From a virus: a stretch of 41,191 nucleotides of DNA. The translations under genes and the position numbers were made by a program. Each line of letters starts with the position of its first letter. Position 1 is the stretch's first letter. The stretch covers positions 1-41,191 of IMG/VR virus record IMGVR_UViG_3300037343_000301, one strand, 5' to 3'. Positions 8,065 to 16,417 of this stretch are shown here, piece after piece. The notes under the pieces are model-generated. The model was not told the DNA's origin and did no database searches. It worked only from the letters and a program-made list of their open reading frames with translations.

Positions 8065-8158
8065 CTTGCAGCTACTCGCAGCGGTGGCCAAGAAGTCTTT
8101 AGTCTCTGGTGTCCTGCCTTATTAACCCCGAGCGATGGATGGAGTAGGTATTCGCAAG
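8065..8158 (-). other. Structured non-coding segment between lysis and regulator genes
   Basis: About 190 bases between 7983 and 8171 hold no convincing gene; a 74-codon ORF there looks spurious. Paired arms are visible: CTTGC 8065-8069 with GCAAG 8154-8158, and CTACTC 8072-8077 with GAGTAG 8142-8147. An inner imperfect hairpin (CCA..GAG with CTTCTTGG, minus strand) lies between them. This could be a structured 3' UTR or small RNA. No terminator T-run is visible. Confidence 0.35.
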
Positions 8159-8171
8159 TTTGTGGTTTCAC

Positions 8172-8651
8172 CTACCTCATCTTCCATACCATAAAACCAA
8201 CAGCTAACACCAATAAGGCTATAAGTGCCATCTTTAGGTTACGAAGAACCCAGTTCCACGCCACAGCACCAGTAGATACACGCTCAGTCTTAGTACTATG
8301 CTCGCGGTATATGATCTTCTCTAGGTAGAGCGTGTCTGGATGCACCGCAGTAGTCACATTGAGTCCTTCAGGACTCGTGATTATACGCACAGTCACCTTC
8401 TCCGTGATCTGGTAGAAGGTATCTACCCTAGAGCTATCCGTATAGTAGTAGTCTGTAGTAGTATCTCTATAGACTTGGTACACCGTATCTATCAGCACAG
8501 TAGTATCACGCTCTACGGAGTATTCCGTGGAGGCTATGTACTTCTGGATGAGCTCAGGCTTCTTGGCCAGCATCCTATCAAATCTCTTCTGCGTAGCACA
8601 TCCACTTACTAGTAGCAGTGCTAAAGCAAGTATGTAATATCTATTTTTCAT
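8172..8651 (-). CDS. Unimolecular spanin (u-spanin) candidate, lipoprotein with C-terminal anchor
   Basis: The N-terminus is a lipoprotein signal with lipobox LVSGC (Cys18). The middle, about residues 45-125, is rich in Thr, Val, Tyr and Asp and looks beta-stranded. The C-terminus is a single transmembrane helix (about residues 138-156) ending in the basic WKMR. An outer-membrane lipid anchor plus an inner-membrane anchor in one protein is the defining topology of u-spanins, which fuse the two membranes at the last step of lysis. It directly follows the amidase gene, as expected. The assignment rests on topology and context, not on a recognised family. Confidence 0.7.
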   Translation of the reverse strand: MKNRYYILALALLLVSGCATQKRFDRMLAKKPELIQKYIASTEYSVERDTTVLIDTVYQVYRDTTTDYYYTDSSRVDTFYQITEKVTVRIITSPEGLNVTTAVHPDTLYLEKIIYREHSTKTERVSTGAVAWNWVLRNLKMALIALLVLAVGFMVWKMR

Positions 8652-8675
8652 TATTGGAACTATCGTCTACTAGTT

Positions 8676-9266
8676 TCATATACCTACTATCCCTTTATAA
8701 AGAGATGTGACCATATCAGTAAGGAATTTCTCCTGCTGATATAGGTCATAGTCTATCGTGTTATCAAAGAAAAAACACTCTATGAGCACAGCACTACCCT
8801 TTGTATTGCGAAGCACATAAAAATCTGATTCCTTATCACTATCTCCATCACTGATGTCTTTTCGCATAGGCAGCATATAGCCAAGGGCTATTTTAGCTAC
8901 GCTATCATAAATCCGCTGAGCAATAGGGTCCGATGGAGTATCTCCTACACTGGTGTATATCTCAAAGCCTCTAGCTAGTCCATTGAAAGCATTGCAGTGG
9001 ACAGAGACCATAAGTGCGTCTGTATTAGCATTAGCTACTCGCACGCGGTGGCCAAGGCTTACGTCTTCACTATCATTAGGGTGCACGGTAAATATAACCT
9101 CGTGACCTGCCCACTCGAGTAGGTGAGCTAGCATCCCTCCTATAGTTCTATTTAGGACACCTTCGTGTACCATCTTCCCATTTACCAGAGCTTGCTTGCT
9201 CGGAGCCGTGGTATATTTCCCATTCTTATCTATGCCACCGTGGCCGCAGTCTATTACTATCTTCAT
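8676..9266 (-). CDS. Endolysin: N-acetylmuramoyl-L-alanine amidase (Amidase_3)
   Basis: This 196-residue protein consists of just the Amidase_3 catalytic domain. The zinc ligands and catalytic Glu are visible: His9 in DCGHGG, Glu35 in HEGVLNR, His90 in SVHCNA and Glu163 in VLIECFFF. There is no signal peptide, so release to the periplasm must depend on a holin. It overlaps the upstream membrane-protein gene by 4 bases (ATGA) and is followed by the u-spanin candidate. Together these form the lysis cassette. The enzyme cleaves the bond between MurNAc and L-alanine in peptidoglycan. Confidence 0.93.
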   Translation of the reverse strand: MKIVIDCGHGGIDKNGKYTTAPSKQALVNGKMVHEGVLNRTIGGMLAHLLEWAGHEVIFTVHPNDSEDVSLGHRVRVANANTDALMVSVHCNAFNGLARGFEIYTSVGDTPSDPIAQRIYDSVAKIALGYMLPMRKDISDGDSDKESDFYVLRNTKGSAVLIECFFFDNTIDYDLYQQEKFLTDMVTSLYKGIVGI

Positions 9267-9625
9267 TCTTCCGCTATTATTTCATTGAACTTATTGAGAA
9301 GTGCTATCTGATCGGGATCATCCTTGAAAGTGATAGCGTACTGAGTGAAAATTACACTATACACCTTTTTTACAGTTTCAAATTTGCTTTCTATAGAACG
9401 TCGTAAATCTTTTTCTTTATGAAGTTCTATTTTAAGTTCTTGCACTGTAATCAGTGCTGTGTGCAGATTCGCTTTGATCTGATCTTGGTCGCTGCAGTCA
9501 CTATTCATCTCTGCTATTTTGACTTCTTTTTCAGATTTATATTTTTCTTTAACATAAATACCTAAGAATGTGAGCAGAGCTCCGCTCAGCGTCGACAGGA
9601 ACATGTATAGAGGATTGTTTTCCAT
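9263..9625 (-). CDS. Single-span membrane protein with coiled coil, lysis cassette (holin or Rz-like)
   Basis: There is one N-terminal hydrophobic helix (about residues 6-25), then a charged region and a long coiled coil (about 50-95). The length is 120 residues. It lies directly upstream of the amidase gene and overlaps it by 4 bases. This shape fits either a small holin or an i-spanin-like protein. Because a u-spanin candidate follows the amidase, a holin or holin-regulator role seems more likely, but the sequence alone does not decide. Confidence 0.6.
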   Translation of the reverse strand: MENNPLYMFLSTLSGALLTFLGIYVKEKYKSEKEVKIAEMNSDCSDQDQIKANLHTALITVQELKIELHKEKDLRRSIESKFETVKKVYSVIFTQYAITFKDDPDQIALLNKFNEIIAEE

Positions 9626-9626
9626 T

Positions 9627-10091
9627 TTAGTTCTCGTTATACTGATCAGCTGTAGCAGCCTTTTTTAAGTGATTGTTTTTGCCGTTCTCATCCTTATCTC
9701 CCAAGTATCCAAATACCCAGTCGATACCAGCTCCTATGGCTCTACCCAGTGGGTAGAGCTTATTGACTTCACTCTGTAAGTTTCCGTATGAAGTAGCGAA
9801 ATACTTATTTACTCCAAAAATGTGGCTTAGTGTCTTGTCTACCGGCCCGAATGGAACGCCTCCTGGCTTAATGAGTACCCGAGTTCCCATGTAGCGGAGC
9901 ACAGGGTTCGCTGCTTGATCTACACCCCATAGAATGTAGTACATATAAGTATTATACGTTTCTTTAAAATAGCTATAGCTACGTCTTTTACACGCTTGAT
10001 ATGCTATAAATATATACGAGTACACCCAGCTAAGTGCGAAGACTAGCAGGTATAGTGCTATGACGAATAGTGTGATTAATAGTCGTATCAT
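9627..10091 (-). CDS. Membrane protein preceding the lysis genes (154 aa)
   Basis: The N-terminal 33 residues form a long hydrophobic segment rich in aromatic residues (MIRLLITLFVIALYLLV onward). The rest is mostly soluble with Tyr-rich patches. It is one base from the next gene and heads the lysis cassette. It could be a holin component, or a phage membrane protein with a cytoplasmic tail. The family is not recognised. Confidence 0.6.
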   Translation of the reverse strand: MIRLLITLFVIALYLLVFALSWVYSYIFIAYQACKRRSYSYFKETYNTYMYYILWGVDQAANPVLRYMGTRVLIKPGGVPFGPVDKTLSHIFGVNKYFATSYGNLQSEVNKLYPLGRAIGAGIDWVFGYLGDKDENGKNNHLKKAATADQYNEN

Positions 10092-10118
10092 ATCTGTATT
10101 TTTTTAGCAGCTATAACA

Positions 10119-10430
10119 TTAATCAATGGCCACTTCGCTCCACTCGTTTGTCTTAAAATTGGCGTCTGACTTTCTAATAGAAAGATGTAATGTTTCTACA
10201 GCCTGTACCACTGCATCATAGAGGTCCTTAGCTTCTTGCGTAGGCAGCTCATCTCTAGTATAGCTAGATAACCAATTACTATTAGCATCCCCTTCAAATC
10301 TGCCAACTATATCCACTTTGTTGTTTCTGAAAGCTACTTCGTAGACTTTAGAAATTGGTTTTCCTGTGAGAACTGGACTCGTAGAAGTGTCTATTTCTAC
10401 GTCTATATCTGTGGTTAAATCTTTAAACAT
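10119..10430 (-). CDS. Small protein downstream of tail fibre (103 aa)
   Basis: The product is an acidic alpha/beta protein without signals or membrane spans. Its start overlaps the stop of a 54-residue gene upstream. Position between the tail fibre and the lysis cassette suggests a fibre-associated or virion accessory protein. No family is recognised. Confidence 0.7.
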   Translation of the reverse strand: MFKDLTTDIDVEIDTSTSPVLTGKPISKVYEVAFRNNKVDIVGRFEGDANSNWLSSYTRDELPTQEAKDLYDAVVQAVETLHLSIRKSDANFKTNEWSEVAID

Positions 10431-10587
10431 TTTCTTTTTTGTTTGGTGTTGATACTGGAACTTCTTTTACTTCCGAGCTGTTAATAATTTCACTTATTTC
10501 AGATGCAATCCAAGTGCTACTTATAGGCAACTGATTTAACAGATTGCCTAATAAATTTAGTTTCTTGTCGTTTAGATCTATTATCAT
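10423..10587 (-). CDS. Small protein (54 aa) between tail fibre and 103-aa gene
   Basis: The ORF begins ATG 10587 with MIIDLNDKKLNLLGN and ends KKENV. Its stop overlaps the start of the 103-residue gene by 8 bases, a coupling typical of this operon. It is acidic and helical, and fills an otherwise empty 177-base gap. Function is unknown, but the tight overlap supports it as real. Confidence 0.6.
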   Translation of the reverse strand: MIIDLNDKKLNLLGNLLNQLPISSTWIASEISEIINSSEVKEVPVSTPNKKENV

Positions 10588-10607
10588 TTTCTAATTTATT
10601 TGATTTT

Positions 10608-11852
10608 TTATAATTCTACCCAAGCACTACCATCATAGTAATTGAGCTTAGTCGTGGTTGTATTGGCTATCATTAAAAGAGTCGCTGGTGAAGAAATCGC
10701 ATCTCTTTGGGCCGTCGTCATTCTAGGCGGTAAAAATCCTTTTGTTGTGCTTGTTAAGTCTAAAATTGAAGTAGCTGCAGGTGTAGTTGTTCCTATTCCT
10801 ACGTTTCCATTACTATTTTTTGTTAAAAATGTTTCTACGGAATCTGTATAAATATGAAGAGCCTCGTTTCTATACCATATAGAACCTTCTTTTGTGCCGG
10901 TATAAGCAACGCCTTTAGTTAAATTAATATGAGCCTTACTAGCAGTATTGGCTCCTATGTCTAATAATGCATCACTATAAAATCCAGACACTCCTCCCAG
11001 CCTAAATGCTGCGTCAATCTGAACGACTTGGCTTCCAGAAATACCAAGTTTAATAGTTTCACTTTTAATCCTAGAGTAATTTGTAACTCCAGTCACTTCC
11101 TCTGTCTCAAATGTCAAAGGTCTAATAGTTCCTATACTAAAAATTCCGTTGTCTTGAACCTTTACTAATTGAGTACCTGCACTATTCTCTATTAATAGAG
11201 AATCGGTAGCCGCAGTAGCTCCTACTCCTTTTATTTGAAGTCTAGCGTTGGGCGAACTACTATTTCCCAGCATTAGCCCTACATTGGTCAATCTACCAAT
11301 AGGAGTTCCGTTAGCCGTAAAAATGATTACACTACTTAGCGTAACGCTAGTATTTACCGTGCTTTGCCTTATAGAAGTAGTACTAGACCCTACAATTGTT
11401 AGTTGACCCCTGTTATTATCTAGAAACATTCTACTAGCAGTGTCTACATATAGACCCGTAACTAAATTAGCCGATGAATCTCTAAAATATAAGTGTTTAT
11501 CATTTGCAGTTAATTCTAAGTTTCCACTAGAATTAACATCCCCCCGTACGTCTATTGCAGCGTTAGGTGTAGTTGTTCCTATACCTAACCTTTTATTTAC
11601 GGGATCCCATACAAAACTACTGTCTGCACCAAGGGCCTTTGGAGATCCACCCGCATTAAATTGTACTTGATTAGCTGACCCTGCGGGAGTAGCATCCTCA
11701 CCGGCATTGCCTGTATCCCCTTGCGGGCCTGCTACTGTAGAATCTGCACCCGTATCGCCAGTGTCGCCTTTCGGCCCTTCCTGCCCGAAGAAGATTAGCA
11801 CCTTGACTATGTCTTCTGAAGTATCGTTTTGTATGACTATGTTTTCAGGCAT
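10608..11852 (-). CDS. Tail fibre / receptor-binding protein with collagen-like segment (414 aa)
   Basis: After about 27 residues there is a collagen-like Gly-X-Y segment (GPKGDTGDTGADS then GPQGDTGNAGEDA). Beta-rich repeats follow, with the motif GIGTTTPNA or close variants at two sites. The C-terminus has the pattern GFLPPRMTTAQRDAI and ends in YDGSAWVEL, which is common in surface-exposed fibre proteins of Bacteroidota phages. No intramolecular chaperone domain is seen at the C-terminus. It probably trimerises and contacts the host. It lies one base downstream of a 119-residue gene that may form its attachment part. Confidence 0.85.
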   Translation of the reverse strand: MPENIVIQNDTSEDIVKVLIFFGQEGPKGDTGDTGADSTVAGPQGDTGNAGEDATPAGSANQVQFNAGGSPKALGADSSFVWDPVNKRLGIGTTTPNAAIDVRGDVNSSGNLELTANDKHLYFRDSSANLVTGLYVDTASRMFLDNNRGQLTIVGSSTTSIRQSTVNTSVTLSSVIIFTANGTPIGRLTNVGLMLGNSSSPNARLQIKGVGATAATDSLLIENSAGTQLVKVQDNGIFSIGTIRPLTFETEEVTGVTNYSRIKSETIKLGISGSQVVQIDAAFRLGGVSGFYSDALLDIGANTASKAHINLTKGVAYTGTKEGSIWYRNEALHIYTDSVETFLTKNSNGNVGIGTTTPAATSILDLTSTTKGFLPPRMTTAQRDAISSPATLLMIANTTTTKLNYYDGSAWVEL

Positions 11853-11853
11853 A

Positions 11854-12213
11854 TTAATACGATTGGTGTGTACCGTCTTCTAAAACCGTCATTATTAGCG
11901 TCATTGGAGTAGTTTGCTTTTCACCTTGGATCGTTTGCAAGTCACAGTAATATGTTCCAGCATCCCAGCTTATTGCGGTTTCTTTCAGCTTGAATTTACC
12001 TTCATCAGATTCTGTGATCTCTATAGTTAGATCATTTGTGCTAAATTTTGCTGTAATCACACCTCTCAGAGATCCACGTCTCCACCACATATCTATTTTC
12101 ATGTTCGTGATGTCTAGTGGTACATCGTCATCTCCTACCAGCTGGAAGGTAGGCCACTTCACAGTATCTCCTCGTTTCACGCTCGGCATCGTATAGGTAG
12201 CTGGTGATTTCAT
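11854..12213 (-). CDS. Small beta-rich protein next to tail fibre (119 aa)
   Basis: This is a compact Ig-like-looking beta protein (GDTVKWPTFQLVG, then alternating hydrophobic strands, ending VLEDGTHQSY). It resembles the N-terminal modules of baseplate upper proteins that describe a range of allowed input strands (BppU-like), but only in general pattern. The gene abuts the tail fibre, so an adaptor joining fibre to virion is a reasonable inference. Confidence 0.65.
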   Translation of the reverse strand: MKSPATYTMPSVKRGDTVKWPTFQLVGDDDVPLDITNMKIDMWWRRGSLRGVITAKFSTNDLTIEITESDEGKFKLKETAISWDAGTYYCDLQTIQGEKQTTPMTLIMTVLEDGTHQSY

Positions 12214-12247
12214 TATTAGTTCAAATATTACGTTAATCCGTACCTGC

Positions 12248-13183
12248 TCAAAGGAGAACTACTTTGGTATTAGGCACTACAGCTACTGTATCTTCTGCCG
12301 TAGGATTAGTAAGCTCATTCATACGGCAGTAGGCTTCTTTGCCTCTTTTTTCGCTATGGCTGATCAGTGTATTACGCTCTTGTTGGTTTAGATTTCTCAC
12401 AGAGGCGGTACTATTAGAAAAGGCCTCTATCTCTATGACTTTTAGTCCGCTCGGAGTTAGCTTAAAGTTTACCTCATTAGTAGCTTCTATTATACTGTAA
12501 TGGGCTAGTACGGCACGTATACTTTTCAGTAAAGCTAAGTTATCAGAGGTTTCAGCACCATTAGTTTTTACTTCTATCACTAGTTCATCATACTTTTGGG
12601 CACCTATCACCGGTAGTATATACTTATCTAGTACATAATCCATTTGTCCGCTGAGCGAAAAGAAGGAGTACCAAGACTCTAAGCTTCTGGTCTTATGAAA
12701 ATCCTCCATTTTCCAAAGCAGCATTTTCTCATAGGATATTCTATTAGTATCAGCTAGCCAGTCCTCATTTTGCTCTTTGTATGCCAATACTGCCATGTCA
12801 TATAAGGCAGCGTAAGCAGCTGTGTGTCGTGCTTCTTTAAATGGGCGTACTTGATTTTGATACGCAGATTTACGCTCTCCGTCTTCCATCCTATACACTC
12901 CACTTTCATCTACCTGCACAGCTCCATCATCTACGAAGAGGTAGTACGCATAGTTGGCTGTTGCTTTTTTTATGAGAAGCCAAATTTTCTCTTCAAAGTC
13001 TGTATCAAAGCTTTCTTCCTCTGCTTTGGCTACTAATCGAGTAAGTAAAGTCTCGCCCAAAACTGTAAGCACTATTTCTCTCGCTGCTCTGGTCACATAA
13101 GGCTCTATAGTAACCAGCTCATTGTTCACATTAGTGAATCCAAGTACTTCTTTTATCTGTACGTAATCGTAGAATATCTTCAT
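12248..13183 (-). CDS. Head-tail connector-like protein with duplicated domain (311 aa, DUF6712-like)
   Basis: The gene starts one base after the portal stop. The protein looks like an internal duplication. Residues about 1-150 and 175-300 share a pattern of a helical segment with V(L/I)G.., an AxYAYY/LAHYS helix and a DESGV/TPSGL turn. Two-domain proteins of this type follow the portal gene in many Bacteroidota phages and are annotated as DUF6712 or connector-like. I assign it from that resemblance and its position. It probably acts at the head-tail joint. Confidence 0.65.
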   Translation of the reverse strand: MKIFYDYVQIKEVLGFTNVNNELVTIEPYVTRAAREIVLTVLGETLLTRLVAKAEEESFDTDFEEKIWLLIKKATANYAYYLFVDDGAVQVDESGVYRMEDGERKSAYQNQVRPFKEARHTAAYAALYDMAVLAYKEQNEDWLADTNRISYEKMLLWKMEDFHKTRSLESWYSFFSLSGQMDYVLDKYILPVIGAQKYDELVIEVKTNGAETSDNLALLKSIRAVLAHYSIIEATNEVNFKLTPSGLKVIEIEAFSNSTASVRNLNQQERNTLISHSEKRGKEAYCRMNELTNPTAEDTVAVVPNTKVVLL

Positions 13184-13184
13184 G

Positions 13185-14582
13185 TTATGCTTGTACTTTT
13201 TCTTGTTTGCCTTTAGGATTTTCGTCTAAGGTCTGGCTTATATCCATGTCTATGTAGTACGGTGCCACATCGTATGGCATGTCATAGATTACAGTCCCTA
13301 TTATGGTAAGTATTTTTAGCGTAGTGATCCGTGATCTAGTCAGAGTAGCTTGTTTCAGGTTAGCAGCTACACGCTTATCGCTTCCACTGCCAGCCATACC
13401 ACTAGTGCTACCTGGCACACCTGCCCCTACTAAAGTAGGATCTACTCCATCTACAAATAGCATTTCACTATTGGCCGCAGCTGCATTAGGTAATTCTTTT
13501 GCAGAGTCTAAGAAGTTTTGTATTGGCTTTATTTCAACTCCTATTTTCTCTATCTCGTCACGGATGGTGACTATAGCCTTTCCTGCATTCTCAGCTTTGG
13601 TAAGATGCTCATTCATCGTGTTAGAGAATTCTTGCATCTTCTGTAGCTGCCACGTCTGTACCTTCTCAGGGGTATCGCAGTTAGGCGGATTCTCCCAGCA
13701 GTGATAGGTCGCTTTATAATATCCGATGTCTACTATAACGTGGTACTTGATCACCATCTGGTTTTCATACACATGGCTTAGTAGCTTAGGTACTTGCGTG
13801 GCTACGGTAGCCCATCCATTCCTATGACTAGCAGTATAATTAGGCAGGGGATAGTATTTTCTATTAAAGGATCTGTTTTGTACGGCTATCACAAATTTCG
13901 GGGGTAAGTCTGCCTTCGTCCAATAAGGTTGATATAGTGGAATTTTTGTAGCATCTTTTGCTACTATTGTGTTGTCTTTACTTCCTATGTCCGGATGAAA
14001 ATAAACGTGATTTATAACACCCTTCTTATCTCGCTTTTCGAAGCGAGTATGGCAAAAGTCAAGAATCTGTGTACTGGCCACTTTCCTAGCGAGTAGGTCG
14101 CTTTCTGTCTTGGTACTATTAGTCATTACTACTTCACAGAATGCTATATCCATAGCAGAAGTACTTTCTACACCTTGGCTCAGCACTTCTTCAAAATAGT
14201 GTGTACGCTTAAACTCTTGCCACCATTCGGGTATCACTGGTTCTAGCACTCTGAGCTTATTTACTATAGATTCTTTTTGGAATAAGATACCACTTCCGTA
14301 GTGTAGGTCTGCATTAATCTCAATGCCACGTAAGATTACTCCTATATTTTTATTGATTTCTAGAGTCTTCTGTGGATCATCATCATTAGTACCCCACTTA
14401 GCCCAGGGGTACTCTGTATCATCATTATCCGTTTCACTTTTTATGGTAGTAGGTTTAGTATCATCTACTGGTTGCCCAATGCCACCAGAATATCCCTTGA
14501 CTGTCTGTATGTGATTACCTCCTCTCGGAGTAATCACTAATCCCATTCCAGGTACGGGAACTACTATGTCTTTTCCACTCAT
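13185..14582 (-). CDS. Portal protein (465 aa)
   Basis: The protein matches the portal type found in Bacteroidota phages. It has an N-terminal acidic region (TDNDDTEYPWAKWG), a central alpha/beta core, a long helix near residues 310-360 and the landmark segment EMLFVDGVDPTLVGAGVPG followed by GSGSDKR near residues 375-405. It forms the dodecameric DNA gate of the capsid vertex. The gene is unusual in being separated from the protease and capsid genes by three plus-strand genes, and from the terminase by the whole tail module. A 7/8 promoter box (GAAATTTG, minus strand) lies just upstream of ATG 14582. Confidence 0.85.
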   Translation of the reverse strand: MSGKDIVVPVPGMGLVITPRGGNHIQTVKGYSGGIGQPVDDTKPTTIKSETDNDDTEYPWAKWGTNDDDPQKTLEINKNIGVILRGIEINADLHYGSGILFQKESIVNKLRVLEPVIPEWWQEFKRTHYFEEVLSQGVESTSAMDIAFCEVVMTNSTKTESDLLARKVASTQILDFCHTRFEKRDKKGVINHVYFHPDIGSKDNTIVAKDATKIPLYQPYWTKADLPPKFVIAVQNRSFNRKYYPLPNYTASHRNGWATVATQVPKLLSHVYENQMVIKYHVIVDIGYYKATYHCWENPPNCDTPEKVQTWQLQKMQEFSNTMNEHLTKAENAGKAIVTIRDEIEKIGVEIKPIQNFLDSAKELPNAAAANSEMLFVDGVDPTLVGAGVPGSTSGMAGSGSDKRVAANLKQATLTRSRITTLKILTIIGTVIYDMPYDVAPYYIDMDISQTLDENPKGKQEKVQA

Positions 14583-14671
14583 ATTTGATTCAAATTTCAG
14601 TCATCGTATAGGCTACCAAAAGGAAAGGCTTTCCTTGTATAGCTAGTGATAGTGGGCTGTACTTCGCATAC

Positions 14672-15394
14672 GTGTATATAGAGATCAATAGATGGATAGC
14701 AGAAGGTTGTAAGTGGGATGCTGGTACAGAACTATACAGAAAGTACGGGACTAACAGTCTACTCCTGAAGCTATGCGGTGGGAGTACCAATAGTTACTCT
14801 AGGGAAAAATTAATAACACAACTCACAGCTATGGCAGAGCTAGATAAGCCAGTGCAGGAGAGTAAAGATGTGGCATACCCCATTATTTCTGCAAGCAAGC
14901 CTAAGCCTAAGATATGGGAAAAGAAAACGGGTGTAAAAGATTACTACTCCCTTCCTGATCAGTTGAAAATGAAGAGAGATGAAATAAGCTTGATGTTTAA
15001 GGAAGTAATAAGATGGCGTGCAGAGGTTCACAAGCTCATAGGCACCAGTGATAAGAAAATGATAACACTAGAGGCTGCGTTTGCTATTATGGATCAAATA
15101 GATGAGCATGGGAATGCGGTGCCATTCTCTTTAACCTATGTTACCTATAATGATAGCACAAAAGAGGGGGGTCAGGTGATTAAGGCTCGGAGTAAAGTAC
15201 GTTTTAAAGAAACTAATATAGCCCGATACTCGGTAGGAGCTAGTAAGATAAAGAAGAATCGTAAAAACCCACACCACTCCGTACACGGCACTATGACTCT
15301 CCAGTGGGTGAATACCTTAGAAATACGTACCGTACACACCTACTTAATTTTCGAAATAAACGACAGACCTGTAAGTATAAGCAATTATGGTTAA
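14672..15394 (+). CDS. Phage protein of unknown function, first of three plus-strand virion genes (240 aa)
   Basis: The annotated start is a GTG at 14672 (then YIEINRWIAEGCKW). The frame is open upstream to base 14612 without ATG, GTG or TTG, and it encodes plausible residues (SDSGLYFAYV), so the true start may be non-canonical or further up. The middle is Lys-rich and helical, and the C-terminus is beta-rich and basic. It overlaps the next gene by 8 bases. The three-gene set is probably head completion related, by position between capsid and portal. The family is not recognised by name. Confidence 0.7.
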   Translation: MYIEINRWIAEGCKWDAGTELYRKYGTNSLLLKLCGGSTNSYSREKLITQLTAMAELDKPVQESKDVAYPIISASKPKPKIWEKKTGVKDYYSLPDQLKMKRDEISLMFKEVIRWRAEVHKLIGTSDKKMITLEAAFAIMDQIDEHGNAVPFSLTYVTYNDSTKEGGQVIKARSKVRFKETNIARYSVGASKIKKNRKNPHHSVHGTMTLQWVNTLEIRTVHTYLIFEINDRPVSISNYG

Positions 15395-15710
15395 AAATAG
15401 CGAACGATTACTAGCCTTAGCACGTAATATAGTGGAGAGCCGTAAAGCTCAGATAGCCATATGGACGGAGATAGATCACTATGAGAATACGGGTGCTCTA
15501 CTGGTGAAGGATGAGAAACATCTAGAACCTGCAGATGCAGACATCACTATGGGAATGGCGGTGCGTATATGCCTCACCTACCCGAGCTGGCTTACTAAGA
15601 ACAAGCGAAAATTGAGCACTATGAAGGATAGCGTGAAAAAGACTGAGCTCAAGCAGCGAGTAGCTAAGCGAGAGACTACACTTAATTACTTAAAAAGCCT
15701 AAAGGAATGA
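15387..15710 (+). CDS. Small basic helical protein, second of three plus-strand virion genes (107 aa)
   Basis: The gene overlaps its neighbours on both sides (8 bases upstream, 4 bases downstream), so translation is coupled. The protein is helical and basic, especially in the last third (KKTELKQRVAKRET). It has no membrane span. It may be a head-completion or assembly factor, inferred from context only. Confidence 0.7.
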   Translation: MVKNSERLLALARNIVESRKAQIAIWTEIDHYENTGALLVKDEKHLEPADADITMGMAVRICLTYPSWLTKNKRKLSTMKDSVKKTELKQRVAKRETTLNYLKSLKE

Positions 15711-16162
15711 CACCAAGACAACGAGAGCTACTGCTACGTATAGAAGAACGTGGCAAAATGGAAGGTTTTGCGAAGAACTTGATAAAGCAATTCGAAAAAA
15801 ACATGGATAAGCTGGATATAGGTGATACAGGTGCGGGTAGACGCTCATTTAGGTCTAAGCTCTTTTTTGATTCAGACAGGCACGTGAGTAAAATACGCAT
15901 ACATCACCTAGACTACCTTACCTATGTAGATATAGGCGTAGGACGTGGCGTGAGTGTATCTGACATAGGAATGCAGCGAATAGGCAGAACGCTACTTGGC
16001 AGAAAAGTGGGAGATCGTAGAGCTAAAAGATGGTACTACAAGAAGATCTACGGACAGACTATAGCACTGGCTGTGTATGTTATGGAGATACGTGGTGACC
16101 ACGCTCGGGTGATGGTAGAGGAGTACTTGGATGAGATAGGTAAGGTTGAGATAGATATTTAG
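15707..16162 (+). CDS. Virion morphogenesis / head-completion-like protein (151 aa)
   Basis: The protein has an N-terminal helix, then a basic beta region with the phrase YVDIGVGRGVSVSD, a strongly basic segment (RKVGDRRAKRWYYKK) and a C-terminal strand. The pattern of a helix followed by a basic domain with a Gly-rich 'YVDIGVGRG' loop resembles HK97 gp10-like or Mu gpG-like morphogenesis proteins that complete the head-tail joint. The assignment is tentative. It ends 50 bases before the convergent 67-residue gene. Confidence 0.6.
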   Translation: MTPRQRELLLRIEERGKMEGFAKNLIKQFEKNMDKLDIGDTGAGRRSFRSKLFFDSDRHVSKIRIHHLDYLTYVDIGVGRGVSVSDIGMQRIGRTLLGRKVGDRRAKRWYYKKIYGQTIALAVYVMEIRGDHARVMVEEYLDEIGKVEIDI

Positions 16163-16212
16163 ACTTCGGTACAATTCTCATAAATGATAATCACTCAGAC
16201 TCACTAATAGGC

Positions 16213-16416
16213 TTACATCATATAATGCACACGATTACTCAGCATCTGGTACTGGTATCCTTGCTCTTTTAGGTAGTCTATTAATACTTCTACTTCTAGG
16301 CTTTCTCCGGTGTTTGCGTATATGAGATCTAGTACGGTATTTATATCCTTAAAATCTACTTCGTGCGGCTCTCGCCCTGCTGGATAGTGTGTAGTGATAA
16401 AATCTTTCCAATTCAT
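16213..16416 (-). CDS. Small acidic protein downstream of a structured RNA (67 aa)
   Basis: I take ATG 16416 (MNWKDFITTHYP) as the start. An ORF continuing upstream would run through a terminator hairpin and a structured RNA. The protein is acidic and helical, without a signal or membrane segment. Its start codon follows the U-tract of a terminator with only one base between them. Expression is therefore likely to need readthrough or antitermination. Function is unknown. Confidence 0.6.
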   Translation of the reverse strand: MNWKDFITTHYPAGREPHEVDFKDINTVLDLIYANTGESLEVEVLIDYLKEQGYQYQMLSNRVHYMM

Positions 16417-16417
16417 T

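Noticed and set aside
7947-8171. 74-codon minus-strand ORF
   Set aside because: It overlaps the start of the next gene and its promoter, has an odd composition and no coupling. The region shows paired arms instead.
10608-11852. Diversity-generating retroelement acting on the tail fibre
   Set aside because: No reverse transcriptase and no template repeat were found in the window.
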